From Streptomyces sp. WM4235 (GTDB lineage: Bacteria; Actinomycetota; Actinomycetes; Streptomycetales; Streptomycetaceae): DNA of 64,000 nt. Under the pieces are notes generated by a model. It was given only the letters and a program-made list of their open reading frames with translations, was not told the DNA's origin and made no database searches. Positions 1-9,368 of the stretch are shown in pieces. The position numbers were made by a program, and so were the translations under genes. The stretch covers positions 17,417 to 81,416 of the forward strand of contig NZ_LGDE01000304.1 in the NCBI RefSeq assembly GCF_001279725.1, written 5' to 3'. Position 1 is the first letter of the stretch. The number at the start of each line of letters is the position of its first letter.

Positions 1-241
<241 letters not shown>

Positions 242-315
242 CGGGGGTTCCTCTCGGAGGGGTGGATCGGTGCGGCCGTCGTCCGACCGCTCCACCAATA
301 AAGCACACGCTTGAG

Positions 316-340
316 TTGTGTGCAACTTGATTGTGCACAA
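316..340. promoter_or_regulatory. Probable OhrR operator: two 10-bp palindromes between ohr and ohrR
   Basis: TTGTGCACAA at 331-340 is a perfect palindrome and TTGTGTGCAA at 316-325 is a near copy, start to start 15 bp apart. They sit in an AT-richer stretch between the divergent ohr and ohrR starts. OhrR is known to bind palindromic sites between these genes, so the pair is the obvious operator candidate. The exact Streptomyces consensus was not checked. Confidence 0.65.
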
Positions 341-379
341 CTGAATCGCTGACAAGAGTTCCCGGGTACACTGGCCGAC

Positions 380-949
380 ATGACCGAGCAGCAGCCTGAG
401 ACCCTCACCGAGCCGGACTTCCTCCGCCTGGACGGGCAGATCTGCTTCGCGCTCAACGCCGCGAGCCGCGCGTTCGGCGGCCTGTACCGGGTCGTCCTGA
501 AGGACCTGGGCCTGACCTACCCGCAGTACCTCGTGATGCTCGTCCTCTGGGAACACGGCACGACGCCCGTCAAGCAGCTCGGGGAGCACCTGCGGCTCGA
601 CTCCGGCACCCTGTCGCCGCTGCTCAAGCGGCTGGAGGCGGCCGGCCTGATCCGACGCGAGCGGAGCACCGAGGACGAGCGCTCCGTGCACGCGGTACTC
701 ACCGACGAGGGCACCGCTCTGCGCGCCCGGGCGGTGGCGGTACCTCGCCGGATCGCCGCCGCCACCGGGTTCGAGCTCGGCGAGATCCGTGACCTCCAGG
801 CGCGGCTGAGCCGACTGACCGAGGCGCTCGACACGGCGGCCGCGAGCGACACGATCGCCGACGGGGCGGCGCACGTCGGGCACGGCGCGGACACCACGAA
901 CGCCGGAACCACCGGGACCACCGGCAACACGGACGCCCCGGGCGCGTGA
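380..949 (+). CDS. ohrR: MarR-family organic-peroxide sensor OhrR
   Basis: A 189-residue MarR-type winged-helix repressor. Near the N terminus it has 'DGQICFALNAASRAF', which matches the segment of OhrR carrying the single reactive cysteine oxidised by organic hydroperoxides. The middle 'KQLGEHLRLDSGTLSPLLKRLE' region is the recognition helix-turn-helix, followed by the wing 'RRERSTEDERSVHAVLT'. The last 40 or so residues are a low-complexity Ala/Thr/Gly tail, longer than usual for the family. Divergent transcription from ohr and the palindromes between them support autoregulation together with repression of ohr. Confidence is high because motif and context agree. Confidence 0.9.
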   Translation: MTEQQPETLTEPDFLRLDGQICFALNAASRAFGGLYRVVLKDLGLTYPQYLVMLVLWEHGTTPVKQLGEHLRLDSGTLSPLLKRLEAAGLIRRERSTEDERSVHAVLTDEGTALRARAVAVPRRIAAATGFELGEIRDLQARLSRLTEALDTAAASDTIADGAAHVGHGADTTNAGTTGTTGNTDAPGA

Positions 950-998
950 GCACTCGGGGCGTCGGCTCGGGCCCGGCCGTCGGGTCGGACCCGTTCGA

Positions 999-1448
999 TC
1001 AGGCGTCCTTCTCCAGCGTGGGGCGCAGGCGCTCCAGCAGCGCGTAGAGCGTCGCGCTCTCCGCCTGGTCCAGCGCGTCCAGCGCTCCGTGCGTGGCCTG
1101 CATCTCCTCGCGCACACGGCGGATGGTCTCGCGACCCGCGTCGGTCGCCACCACGTTCTTGACCCGGCGGTCCGCCGGGGACGGCTCGCGCCGCACCAGC
1201 TCCCGCGCCTCCAGCCGATCCACGATGCCGGTGACGTTGGACGCGTCGCAGGCGAGCAGGGTGGCAAGGCCGCGCATCGGCACCGGCCCCTCCAGTTGGG
1301 CCAGGACCTTGGCCTGCGTGGACGTGAGCCCGTGCCGGGCGGCGGCGGTGGCGAAGTCGCGCCATTGGGCGGTGCCGATGGCAGCCAACAGTTCCAGCAG
1401 TCGCAGTTTGGTGGGGCCCTGCGAGGTGGCCGCGGCGGTGGCGCTCAT
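999..1448 (-). CDS. MarR-family transcriptional regulator
   Basis: 149 residues from the chosen ATG at 1446-1448; an in-frame TTG at 1469 is a possible alternative. The central 'GLTSTQAKVLAQLEG' and 'LLACDASNVTGIVDRLEAR' segments form the MarR winged helix-turn-helix, with the wing 'RREPSPADRRVKNVVAT'. There is no OhrR-type N-terminal cysteine, so it probably senses a ligand rather than peroxide. It is divergent from an MFS exporter at 1586, the usual arrangement for a MarR protein that represses a drug or metabolite pump. The ligand cannot be read from sequence. Its 3' end faces ohrR with 49 bp between them. Confidence 0.85.
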   Translation of the reverse strand: MSATAAATSQGPTKLRLLELLAAIGTAQWRDFATAAARHGLTSTQAKVLAQLEGPVPMRGLATLLACDASNVTGIVDRLEARELVRREPSPADRRVKNVVATDAGRETIRRVREEMQATHGALDALDQAESATLYALLERLRPTLEKDA

Positions 1449-1479
1449 GGCGCGAGCGTACGCCCACAAGCTTCATATT

Positions 1480-1536
1480 ATCAACCTTTTACTTGACCAC
1501 CTTAACTATTGCCGTCTACCTTCATCCAAGTACTTG
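1480..1536. promoter_or_regulatory. AT-rich divergent control region with candidate MarR operators
   Basis: Between the MarR gene and the MFS gene the base composition drops sharply from the surrounding high GC. It contains TCAA-N8-TTGA at 1480-1495 and a perfect 10-bp palindrome CAAGTACTTG at 1527-1536. Either could be bound by the neighbouring MarR protein and shield the divergent promoters. This is inference from position and symmetry only. Confidence 0.45.
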
Positions 1537-1585
1537 AGGACATCAAACATCTGTGATCTGAAGCATTGAGAAGGTCCCGCCAACC

Positions 1586-3091
1586 ATGAGCACCGCCGCA
1601 TCCGCCCCCGCCGCCGCCAGGCCCCGGAACGAGACGGTCATCGTCTTCGCCCTCAGCCTCGCCGCCATGGTCGTGTCGATGATGCAGACCCTGCCCGTTC
1701 CGATCCTGGGTCTGATCCGCACCGACCTCGGCACCTCGACCGCCAACGTCAGCTGGGTCACCACCGCGACCCTGCTGTCCGCCGCCGTCTTCACCCCGCT
1801 GCTCGGCCGCTTCGGCGACCAGCACGGCAAGAAGCCCACGCTGGTGGCCGTTCTCGGCGTCATGGTCGCGGGATCCGTCATCGCCGCGCTCGCGACCTCG
1901 CTTCCGCTGCTGATCCTCGGCCGGGTCCTCCAGGGCGCGGCCACCGCGATCTTCCCGTTGGCCCTGTCCGTCCTGCGCGAAGAGGTCCGGCCCCAGAAGC
2001 TGCCGGGCGCCATGGCGCTGGTCAGCGGCACGCTCGCGTTCGGCAGCGGTCTCGCGCTCGTCGCCACCGGCCTGCTGACCTCCGGCTCCGACGCCGACTA
2101 CCGCAACGCCTTCTGGATGGCGACCGGCTTCGCGACCCTGGCCCTACTGGCCGTCGTCTTCCTGGTCCCGGCCACCCGCCACAAGACCGGCGGCCGGACG
2201 GACTTCCTCGGCGCGCTGACCCTGGGCATCGCCCTCCTGCTGCTCCTGCTGCCCATCTCGCAGGGACACGAGTGGGGTTGGGCCTCCGCTCGGACGCTGG
2301 GCAGCTTCGCCGGCGCCGCCGTCATGACGGCCGTGTGGGTCCTGGTGGAGCGCAAGGTGCGCGAACCCCTGGTGGACATGCGGATGTTCGTCCACCGCCC
2401 CGTCCTGATGGCCAACCTGGCGGGCATCCTCGTGGGCTTCGGCATGTTCGCGAACTTCCTGGGCGTCTCCTACCTGGTGCAGATGCCGAAGGCCCTCACC
2501 GGGTACGGCTTCGACGCGTCCATCCTGCGGGCCTCCGTCCAGTTCCTGCTCCCCGGTGCGATCGTCTCTCTGCTGGCCTCCCCCGTCGGCGGGCAGCTGG
2601 TGCGCCACCGCGGGCCCCGCGTCGCGCTGGGTCTGGCCGCCGTGCTCGGCGCCGTCGGCTTCGGCTGGTTGGCACTGGACCACGCGCACACCTTCTCGGT
2701 GATCGGCGCCGGTCTCGTCGTCGGCGCGGCGGTCAGCTTCGGGTACGCGGCCATGCCGGCCGTGATCATGTCGAGCGTTCCGCACCACCAGAGCGGCATC
2801 GCCAACGGCATCAACTCGATCTCCCGCTCCACCGGCAGTGCGATCGGCAGCGCCATCGTCACCACCATCCTGGCCTCGAAGACCATCGAGCACCTTCCGG
2901 CCGGCGTTCCCGCGCTGCCCGCCGAGTCCGGCTTCACCCTCACCTTCGGGATCGGGGCCGTCGCCTTCGCCCTGGTCGCGCTGATCAGTTGGCTCGGCCT
3001 GCGCTCGGGCCACGGCCCCCGGGTGGAGGAGCCCGTCCCGTCGAGCGAGGCCCCGCTGCTGAAGGCGGTGGAGACGGCCGACGCCGTCTGA
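1586..3091 (+). CDS. MFS transporter, EmrB/QacA (DHA2)-like exporter
   Basis: 501 residues with many hydrophobic segments, consistent with the 14-helix DHA2 drug:H+ antiporter group. The cytoplasmic loop 'GRFGDQHGKK' after the second helix is the MFS motif A, and 'LGRVLQGAATAIFPLALSVLREE' is the loop and helix typical of EmrB-like pumps. The ATG follows GAGAAGG. The protein would sit in the inner membrane and export small toxic compounds using the proton gradient. A divergent MarR gene upstream suggests inducible expression. A strong hairpin follows the stop. The substrate is not predictable. Confidence 0.88.
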   Translation: MSTAASAPAAARPRNETVIVFALSLAAMVVSMMQTLPVPILGLIRTDLGTSTANVSWVTTATLLSAAVFTPLLGRFGDQHGKKPTLVAVLGVMVAGSVIAALATSLPLLILGRVLQGAATAIFPLALSVLREEVRPQKLPGAMALVSGTLAFGSGLALVATGLLTSGSDADYRNAFWMATGFATLALLAVVFLVPATRHKTGGRTDFLGALTLGIALLLLLLPISQGHEWGWASARTLGSFAGAAVMTAVWVLVERKVREPLVDMRMFVHRPVLMANLAGILVGFGMFANFLGVSYLVQMPKALTGYGFDASILRASVQFLLPGAIVSLLASPVGGQLVRHRGPRVALGLAAVLGAVGFGWLALDHAHTFSVIGAGLVVGAAVSFGYAAMPAVIMSSVPHHQSGIANGINSISRSTGSAIGSAIVTTILASKTIEHLPAGVPALPAESGFTLTFGIGAVAFALVALISWLGLRSGHGPRVEEPVPSSEAPLLKAVETADAV

Positions 3092-3111
3092 CCCCTCGCC
3101 CGCCCCACCCC

Positions 3112-3145
3112 AACCGCCTCCGGTCCTTCGCGACCGGGGGCGGTT
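3112..3145 (+). terminator. Hairpin terminator after MFS gene
   Basis: An inverted repeat with AACCGCC and GGCGGTT outer arms and a CCGGTC/GACCGG core encloses a short CTTCGC loop. It lies 20 bp after the MFS stop and is followed by TCTTCG rather than a long T run, as is common in Streptomyces. Confidence 0.7.
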
Positions 3146-3382
3146 CTTCGTGTTCCCGTACGGCGCGACTGCTTTCCCGGACCGGCATCCGGCTCGCCAC
3201 AACATCGAATTCAGGCCAACTGTCTCGAATATCCGGGAGGGCCCGCTCACCCACCGGTCCTGACCGTCGCGTTGTCAGTGGGCCTCGCTAGTCTCCCGAC
3301 ATACCGCAGCTCACAGGGCGTTGGCGCCTTCCTTCGGGCTGCGCGGAATCGGGCGGGTACGACAGAGGGGCAGGCACGGCTG

Positions 3383-4240
3383 ATGGCTTGGCTGGCGGCG
3401 GGTGAGGGCTATGAGATCGCCCTCGTGGAGGGGCGGGTCGTGGCCCGGGGATCGACGAAACGGCAGTTGAAGACATTGCCGAAGGCGCTGCGCGACCACC
3501 CCGAGGTGGACCGGCTGCGCCGGCTCTCGGAGTGGCTCGATCGGCACGTGGTCGCGTGTGTCGCCCAGGTGGACGCCTGGATGGTGTCCTCGCTTCCGGT
3601 GCCGACCACGCTGCTGGCCCGGGTCTGGCCCGACGAGGCCTGGCAGGGCGCCCTGCGCGACCTGGCGATCGTCGCCGACGACGACCCCGACGAGGTGGGC
3701 TTCCTGCGCGACGCCACCGAGACGGGCGAGTTGAAGGTGGTCAACCTCGACGGCGAGACCATACGGCTCTCCCCGCGCACCGTGACCCTGCCGCACCCGG
3801 TGCTGCTGCCCGACCTGGACGACGTACGGGACTTCGCCGCCGAACTCGGCATCACCCAGCAGGTCGAGCAGATCCACCGCGCGACCTGGCAGAAGCCGGC
3901 CGGGCTCGCCGCGAACGCGACCGAGGTACGGGACTACGCGGGCGGGGTGTTCCCCTCCCGGTTCAGCCTCGCGGCACGGGCCACCGGCCTCGGCTACCGG
4001 GTCTCCGGCGGCTACGCCACCTGCAAGGTGCGCGACGCCGGCGGTGCCGTGGAGGCGGCCGTGTGGATCGGCGAACCGTACTGGGAGGACGAGTCGAGCA
4101 CCGGCGGGCTGAACTGGCACGACGCGGAGGGTCGGGCCGTGCGGCTCGCCGAGGTCGGACCGGTGGCCTGGTCCGAGGGGATGCGGATGGCCGCGGCGCT
4201 GTACGCCGGGCGCAAGATCGAGGAGGGCGGGAACGCGTGA
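3383..4240 (+). CDS. DUF4132 domain protein (stand-alone), first gene of the MoxR/VWA/SWIM locus
   Basis: 285 residues from ATG 3383; the frame is open to 3272, but residues upstream of this ATG look non-coding and an AGAGGGG site lies before it. The segment 'TLPHPVLLPDLDDVRDFAAE' followed by 'ITQQVEQIHRATW' matches the DUF4132 pattern in which an 'aHP' motif is followed by a 'QPf-Q--R' motif. DUF4132 is the C-terminal domain of E. coli YehI (formerly MolR). No enzymatic residues are evident. Its stop overlaps the next gene in a GTGA junction, so the two are translationally coupled. The role is unknown. Presence beside a MoxR ATPase, a VWA protein and a SWIM protein suggests it belongs to one complex with them (inference). 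Confidence 0.65.
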   Translation: MAWLAAGEGYEIALVEGRVVARGSTKRQLKTLPKALRDHPEVDRLRRLSEWLDRHVVACVAQVDAWMVSSLPVPTTLLARVWPDEAWQGALRDLAIVADDDPDEVGFLRDATETGELKVVNLDGETIRLSPRTVTLPHPVLLPDLDDVRDFAAELGITQQVEQIHRATWQKPAGLAANATEVRDYAGGVFPSRFSLAARATGLGYRVSGGYATCKVRDAGGAVEAAVWIGEPYWEDESSTGGLNWHDAEGRAVRLAEVGPVAWSEGMRMAAALYAGRKIEEGGNA

Positions 4241-7200
4241 ACACCAAGACCACCGACACCGGCGGGGCCCGGGCGCTGCTCGACGCGGGCGCCGTGCTGC
4301 CCGCCGACACCACCGGGGCGGGCGACGAAGCCGTCGAACTGACCGCACGGGCCTACCGCCACCCGGCCCTCGGGGACGACCGGGTCGTGATCCGGCTCGC
4401 CGCGGCCGAACTGGGCGCCGCGGAGGACCTCGCCGCCGGATTCCTGGGCCTCGAACCCGACGGCGAACCGGCCGTGGTGGGTCTCGGCCGGCGACAGGCC
4501 CTCGGCTTCCCCGAGTGGGTCCTGGTGCACCACCCCGAGGACGGGCACCACGCGCTGGCCGTCGTACCGGAGTTGGACCGGGCCGCCCGTCAGGCGAAGA
4601 CCAAGCCGAAGGCCGCCCTCGACGCCTGTATGGAACTGGCCGGCCGGCTCGCCGTGTCCGTCCCGCACTTCCTGCCGGTCTTCCACGAGCAGGCCGCACG
4701 GCTCTTCCTCGCCGTCGAGAACACCACGTACGCCGCGCAGCTGTTCGGCAAGGCCCGCGCGAGCGAGGCGGAGTTCGGCCTGCCCGTGGACGAGGACCGG
4801 CTGGACGCCGTCTTCCTCGAATTCGCCCTGGCCGGCGCCCTGCCGGTGAAGGTGCTGACCGGGTACGGCAAGGCGCTGGCGCTGCGGGTCTCCCCCGCCG
4901 AGGCCTTCGACCGGTTCCGCCGGCTGTGCGTGCGCCGCACCGCGGGCGGGCTGCCGCCGTCCGCGCAGGTCGCCGTCGAACTGCGCCGACTGGCCCGCGC
5001 CGCCGGCCTCACCGGCACCGAACCCGAGCAGGACTATCTCGCCGAGCTGTTGCCGCTGCCCGCCACCCTGCGCGCCGCCGCCGGCTGGTGGAAGGCCCAC
5101 CGCCCGGCGTTGCTCGCGCTCGCCCGGCGCGTGCCCTCCGTACGGGGCACCCTGCTCGGACTGACCCCGCCCAGCGGCGGCGACGCGGGCGCCATGGCCG
5201 CGATGTGGCTGGAGCTGCTCGTCGACTCGGGCGCCACCGTCGGGCTGTCCGCCGCCGACGCGCCGGCCGAGGAGCGCTGCTCCGACGGCGCGTCCGGCTG
5301 GCTGGAGCGCTTCCAGACCGCCCGGTACAGCGGTTGGGGCACTCCCCCCGCACTACCGAACCTGCTCGAACTCGTCGAGCGGTCCGCGGACCGGCTGCGC
5401 GCGGAGCTCGCCGCACCGGAGCGCGAGACGGGGCTGCGCCTCGGCTTCGAGGACGTGGACCTCCTCGATCTGGTGCTGTCCCTGGACCTGCCGCTCGCCG
5501 ACCCGGACCCCAAGGACAACCGGACGCTGGGACTCCAGGCCTGGGGCGACCACACCGCCCGCCGGGAACTGCGCGCGCTGTGCGCCGACGAGCGTTTCCG
5601 CCCGGTGATGTTCCGTTCCCTGAACGAGCTGGGGAGCCGGGCCACCGGACGGGGCGCCGTCCGCGCACTCGCCCTGTCCCCCGGGAGCAGCGCGCTGCTC
5701 GCCGACTGGGTCCGCGAGGTGGCCGCCTCCTCCACGGCGTCCGCACTGCCGGCGCTGCCCGCGGCGATCCGCTGGCTGACCTGGCTGCCGGCCGAGGCGC
5801 TGGCCCTGGCCCCCGAGGACGTCGCGAAGGCGGCGGCGCTCGACGTGGGCGGGATCCTCGCGCGGACGCTGCGCGGCGGACTGTTCGAGGAACTGACCTG
5901 GCCCGCCTGGGAGACGGCGGTGTCCGAGCTGCGGCCGAACGCCAAGGCGCGCGGGGGGCGGCGCGACCGCGGGCTCGTCGTCATGGACGCCTGGCCCCAC
6001 CTGATCGTGGCCAACTCCACGCAGGTCCGCGTCGTCGACGCCGACTCGACGGTGCTCACCCACGACCTGCGGGTCCCGCGCGGCGATCACTACCGCCTCG
6101 GCTTCCACCACGTGGACGGCGACCTGCTGGTGTTCTGGGTCTCGTACGGCGGCGCCGTGGAGGGCTACTGGCTGAGCGCCCCGAACGACGTCCTCACCCT
6201 CGACCACCCGGGCTCCTACTGGTCGATCCGCAACGAGCAGGTCACCCTGCCGCTGCCCGGCGGCGGCCGGTTCACCGGCCACGGTGTCCTGCACGCGGGC
6301 GACACCGAGCTCCCGACCGAGCGCCCGGTCCTGTCCGACGGCACCTCGTACTGGGTGTGGGACTCGGGGAGCGAGCCCGGCGCGGCAGGATGGTACGAGT
6401 ACGACCCCGCGAGCGGCGCCCTGGGACGGCGTTCGCAGCCCGCCTTCCTCGCCGACGCCCTGCGCGGGCACCCGGAGGGCAGCAGCCTGCCGCAGCACGC
6501 GGGCGCCAACTGGCTGCGGCCGACGCCCACCGTGGAGGGTTCGGTGTTCGGCGCGCCCGTGGACGGCCTGCTCGGCTGGCGTGTCGTGCACGTTCCCGAT
6601 CGGGGCTGGCACGGCTCGGACACCGCCGGTCGCTCGGTGACCGCGGCCGAAGGCCGCATGCCCCAGGGGGCGCTACGCCTGCCCGGTGACGACCGGCTGC
6701 GCGTGCTGTCCAGCGACTGGCGCACGCTGACGCTCAGCGACCACGACGGGGTCGTCACCTCCCAGGTCAGCTCCGACCACGACAACCCGGCCTACTCCAC
6801 GCCCGCCGTGGATCTCCCGCCGCTCCCCTACTGGTACTGCCTGCGGGCCCGGGACACCGAGGGCTCGGCCGCGCTGCGGACCGCCGACGCGGAGACCTGC
6901 GGTGCGCTGCTGAAGGCGGCCGGAGCCGCCGACCGGGACGAGCTGCCCGCCATCGTGAGCGCGGCTCTGCCCCGGATCACCTCGCCCGAGCTGATCGGGG
7001 GCGTGGTCGACAAGCTGCGGGACGCCCTGCGGCAGCGGACGGCGCTCGACAAGGTGGCCGCCGCCCTGAACCCGACCCCGGAACGCGAGCCCGCGCCGCG
7101 GGTCGAGCGGGGCCCGTCCGACAGGCTGGTCGGCGAGGCGCTGGAAGGGCTCGTCGCCGGCCGGCACCGCCGGTTCGGCGGGGACTCCGACGCCGCGTAC

Positions 7201-9192
7201 CGGTTCCTGCGGGAGCTGGTGTCCGTCTCCGCCGACACCGACGCGCGGGAGGTGCCCGGACGGCTGCACTTCGACGTGCCGGGGCTGACGCGGACGATGC
7301 CCTGGACGGAGCTGTTCCTCGACGGGGCCGCCGCCGTCGCCTACCGCGCGGTGGTCACCGGCGCCGACGACGCGCGACGTGCGGCACTGTGCACGATGCT
7401 CGAACAGGTGGTCGCGCTGGGCCTGGACTCCACCGAGACGTCCGCCGGCCGGTGGCTGCGCGTACTGGTCCACCTCGGTCGCAACCACACGACGCAGCCG
7501 GACGGCCGCGACCGCGGGAAGTGGCATTCGACCGTGTTGCCGTACGGTGGCGGCGCCCTGCTCGCGATCACCGGCGAGCACGGCGACTCCACCGACGAGG
7601 GCCGCGAGTTCACGGCCCTGCTGCACGACCCCAGCGGTCGGCTCGCGGTGCCGCAGCCGTACACCTCGCGCGGTCACGCCCCGCTCGGGGACCGGGGGCG
7701 CGGGGCCGGTTGGCTCGCCGCGTTCCTCGCCGCGGCGGCCGAGCACGGCGCGGCGCCGTGGTTCACGGAGGCCGCCGAGGAGTTCGCCCGCCTGACCGGG
7801 GTCTCCGGGCCCGCGGCCCGGCTGGTGCTCGCCGGCCTCCCGGACATCGACACCTGGGACCGCAACTTCCTGCCGGCCGAACTCCGTGCGGCCATCGGGG
7901 TCAAGGCCACGGACTCGGCGTACGCCCGCGACGACCTGCGCGACCTCGACGTCGAGGTCCGACGGGAGCTCGTGGCGGCGCTGCTGCCCGCCGAGCCGGC
8001 GCGGCTGTGGAGCGAGGGCCCGGACGTGACGGCCGCCGCCGAGGTGTGGAACCGGCGCGTGGGTCGACGCACGCCCGTACCGGACTGGCTGCTCGTGGAG
8101 GCGACCCGCGCCGTCGGCGCGGGGACGAGCCACGGCCACCGGTGGTCGGTGCACAAGGCGCTGCCCGCGCTCCTCGACCCGGCGGCGACACCGGAGCTGA
8201 ACACCGATGTGGCGTGGGAGGTGCGGGAGAACCAGATCTCGCCCCGCGAGCCCGCGGCTGCCCCGTTCACCTCCGCGGTGCTGACCCGGGCGGTCGCCCT
8301 CACGGGGTGGCTGGCGCACCGGCTGCCGGCGGGCGACCCGGTCCGGGCCGTGCTGCCCCCCGCGCTCACGGCGTTGCGCCGGCGGCTGTCCGCGCCCGAG
8401 TTGCTGCTCGGCATCGACGTCTACCACAACCCCGCGGAGTTCCGTAAGGCGGCGGGCACGCCGACCGAGACGGGCGAGGGCTACGAGCGCTACGGCGCGG
8501 TGGTGCTGCCCGGCACGAGTACGCACTGGTCGTATCCGGCGCTGCGGCCCGCGCTGCTGGACTCCACCGGTTCCGACCCGTACCTGCCGGCGCTGCGCGG
8601 CCCCGAGCAGCAGCCGTTCGCCGTGGAGACGGCGCTGCGGCTCGCGCGGGACCCGGGCTTCGCGCGGCTCCTCGCCGATCCGGGGGCGCCGGCCGCGGGA
8701 TCGGTGGACAAGGACGGGACCTGGTGGCCGCAGGACGCGGGCCGTTCGGTGCCGGACCTGGTGGCGGAGGTGAGCGACACGTACGGCCTGGGTGCGGACG
8801 CCGCCGTCCTCTACCTCGCGCTGCTCGCCATGCCGGACCCCACCGACCGCAACACGGCGCGCTGGACGGGCTGGAAGCCGGCCCGGTTGACGGCGGCCCG
8901 CGCGGAGCTGGGCGCGACCGACCTGGTGGTGACGGCGAGCCGCAGCCGCGCCGGACGCTCCCTGTTCCTGCCGGGCGGGTGGGCGGACGTCTCCTCCCCG
9001 ACGCTGCCGGTGGAGCTGTGGAAGCTGCCCATGTACGGAACGGCCGCGGGACGCAACCCGGTCCTGGGAGTGCTCGTGCCCACCGAACCGGTCGCGGATC
9101 TGTACCGGCGCGCGTGGGAACGGGTTCGCGAGGGCGACACGCCGCGCTTCGAGGAACTGAAGGTGAAGCGCACGACGCGACGCCGGAGGTGA
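4237..9192 (+). CDS. Very large unknown protein (1651 aa) of the MoxR/VWA/SWIM locus
   Basis: I do not recognise a catalytic family. The GTG start overlaps the previous stop. Residues 1 to about 550 are Ala/Leu/Arg-rich and look alpha-helical. Residues about 585-850 contain short repeated beta-like blocks such as 'HLIVANSTQVRVVDAD', 'GDLLVFWVSYGG' and 'SDGTSYWVWDSGS', suggestive of a beta-propeller-like region (inference from pattern). The remainder returns to mostly helical sequence, and the C terminus ends in a basic KVKRTTRRRR tail. No signal peptide or membrane segment is seen, so it is probably cytoplasmic. In the E. coli yeh locus the corresponding first protein, YehI, is about 1210 residues and carries DUF4132; here that function may be split over this gene and the preceding one. 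A perfect 15-bp hairpin follows the stop. Confidence 0.6.
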   Translation: MNTKTTDTGGARALLDAGAVLPADTTGAGDEAVELTARAYRHPALGDDRVVIRLAAAELGAAEDLAAGFLGLEPDGEPAVVGLGRRQALGFPEWVLVHHPEDGHHALAVVPELDRAARQAKTKPKAALDACMELAGRLAVSVPHFLPVFHEQAARLFLAVENTTYAAQLFGKARASEAEFGLPVDEDRLDAVFLEFALAGALPVKVLTGYGKALALRVSPAEAFDRFRRLCVRRTAGGLPPSAQVAVELRRLARAAGLTGTEPEQDYLAELLPLPATLRAAAGWWKAHRPALLALARRVPSVRGTLLGLTPPSGGDAGAMAAMWLELLVDSGATVGLSAADAPAEERCSDGASGWLERFQTARYSGWGTPPALPNLLELVERSADRLRAELAAPERETGLRLGFEDVDLLDLVLSLDLPLADPDPKDNRTLGLQAWGDHTARRELRALCADERFRPVMFRSLNELGSRATGRGAVRALALSPGSSALLADWVREVAASSTASALPALPAAIRWLTWLPAEALALAPEDVAKAAALDVGGILARTLRGGLFEELTWPAWETAVSELRPNAKARGGRRDRGLVVMDAWPHLIVANSTQVRVVDADSTVLTHDLRVPRGDHYRLGFHHVDGDLLVFWVSYGGAVEGYWLSAPNDVLTLDHPGSYWSIRNEQVTLPLPGGGRFTGHGVLHAGDTELPTERPVLSDGTSYWVWDSGSEPGAAGWYEYDPASGALGRRSQPAFLADALRGHPEGSSLPQHAGANWLRPTPTVEGSVFGAPVDGLLGWRVVHVPDRGWHGSDTAGRSVTAAEGRMPQGALRLPGDDRLRVLSSDWRTLTLSDHDGVVTSQVSSDHDNPAYSTPAVDLPPLPYWYCLRARDTEGSAALRTADAETCGALLKAAGAADRDELPAIVSAALPRITSPELIGGVVDKLRDALRQRTALDKVAAALNPTPEREPAPRVERGPSDRLVGEALEGLVAGRHRRFGGDSDAAYRFLRELVSVSADTDAREVPGRLHFDVPGLTRTMPWTELFLDGAAAVAYRAVVTGADDARRAALCTMLEQVVALGLDSTETSAGRWLRVLVHLGRNHTTQPDGRDRGKWHSTVLPYGGGALLAITGEHGDSTDEGREFTALLHDPSGRLAVPQPYTSRGHAPLGDRGRGAGWLAAFLAAAAEHGAAPWFTEAAEEFARLTGVSGPAARLVLAGLPDIDTWDRNFLPAELRAAIGVKATDSAYARDDLRDLDVEVRRELVAALLPAEPARLWSEGPDVTAAAEVWNRRVGRRTPVPDWLLVEATRAVGAGTSHGHRWSVHKALPALLDPAATPELNTDVAWEVRENQISPREPAAAPFTSAVLTRAVALTGWLAHRLPAGDPVRAVLPPALTALRRRLSAPELLLGIDVYHNPAEFRKAAGTPTETGEGYERYGAVVLPGTSTHWSYPALRPALLDSTGSDPYLPALRGPEQQPFAVETALRLARDPGFARLLADPGAPAAGSVDKDGTWWPQDAGRSVPDLVAEVSDTYGLGADAAVLYLALLAMPDPTDRNTARWTGWKPARLTAARAELGATDLVVTASRSRAGRSLFLPGGWADVSSPTLPVELWKLPMYGTAAGRNPVLGVLVPTEPVADLYRRAWERVREGDTPRFEELKVKRTTRRRR

Positions 9193-9205
9193 CGCCCTCC
9201 TGAAC

Positions 9206-9240
9206 GGTCCGGGCCGGGGCACTTCGCCCCGGCCCGGACC
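9206..9240 (+). terminator. Perfect 15-bp hairpin between the giant gene and moxR
   Basis: The stem GGTCCGGGCCGGGGC pairs perfectly with its inverted copy around the loop ACTTC. No T tract follows. It divides the locus into two transcription units or attenuates read-through from the first two genes into the last three. Confidence 0.75.
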
Positions 9241-9368
9241 GGCCCACCGTCGGCCGCTTGCCGGCGGACCGCCCCGGGGAGCAGCCCACCCGGCGCGCCC
9301 CGACCCGCGCGAGGTGCCGTGAGGCACCCCGCGCCCCACTTCCTTCCCGTATCACCCGGAGGACCCCG

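Noticed and set aside
3272..3382. Longer N terminus for the DUF4132 gene
   Set aside because: The 37 extra residues have no DUF4132 character and the ATG at 3383 has a better ribosome site.
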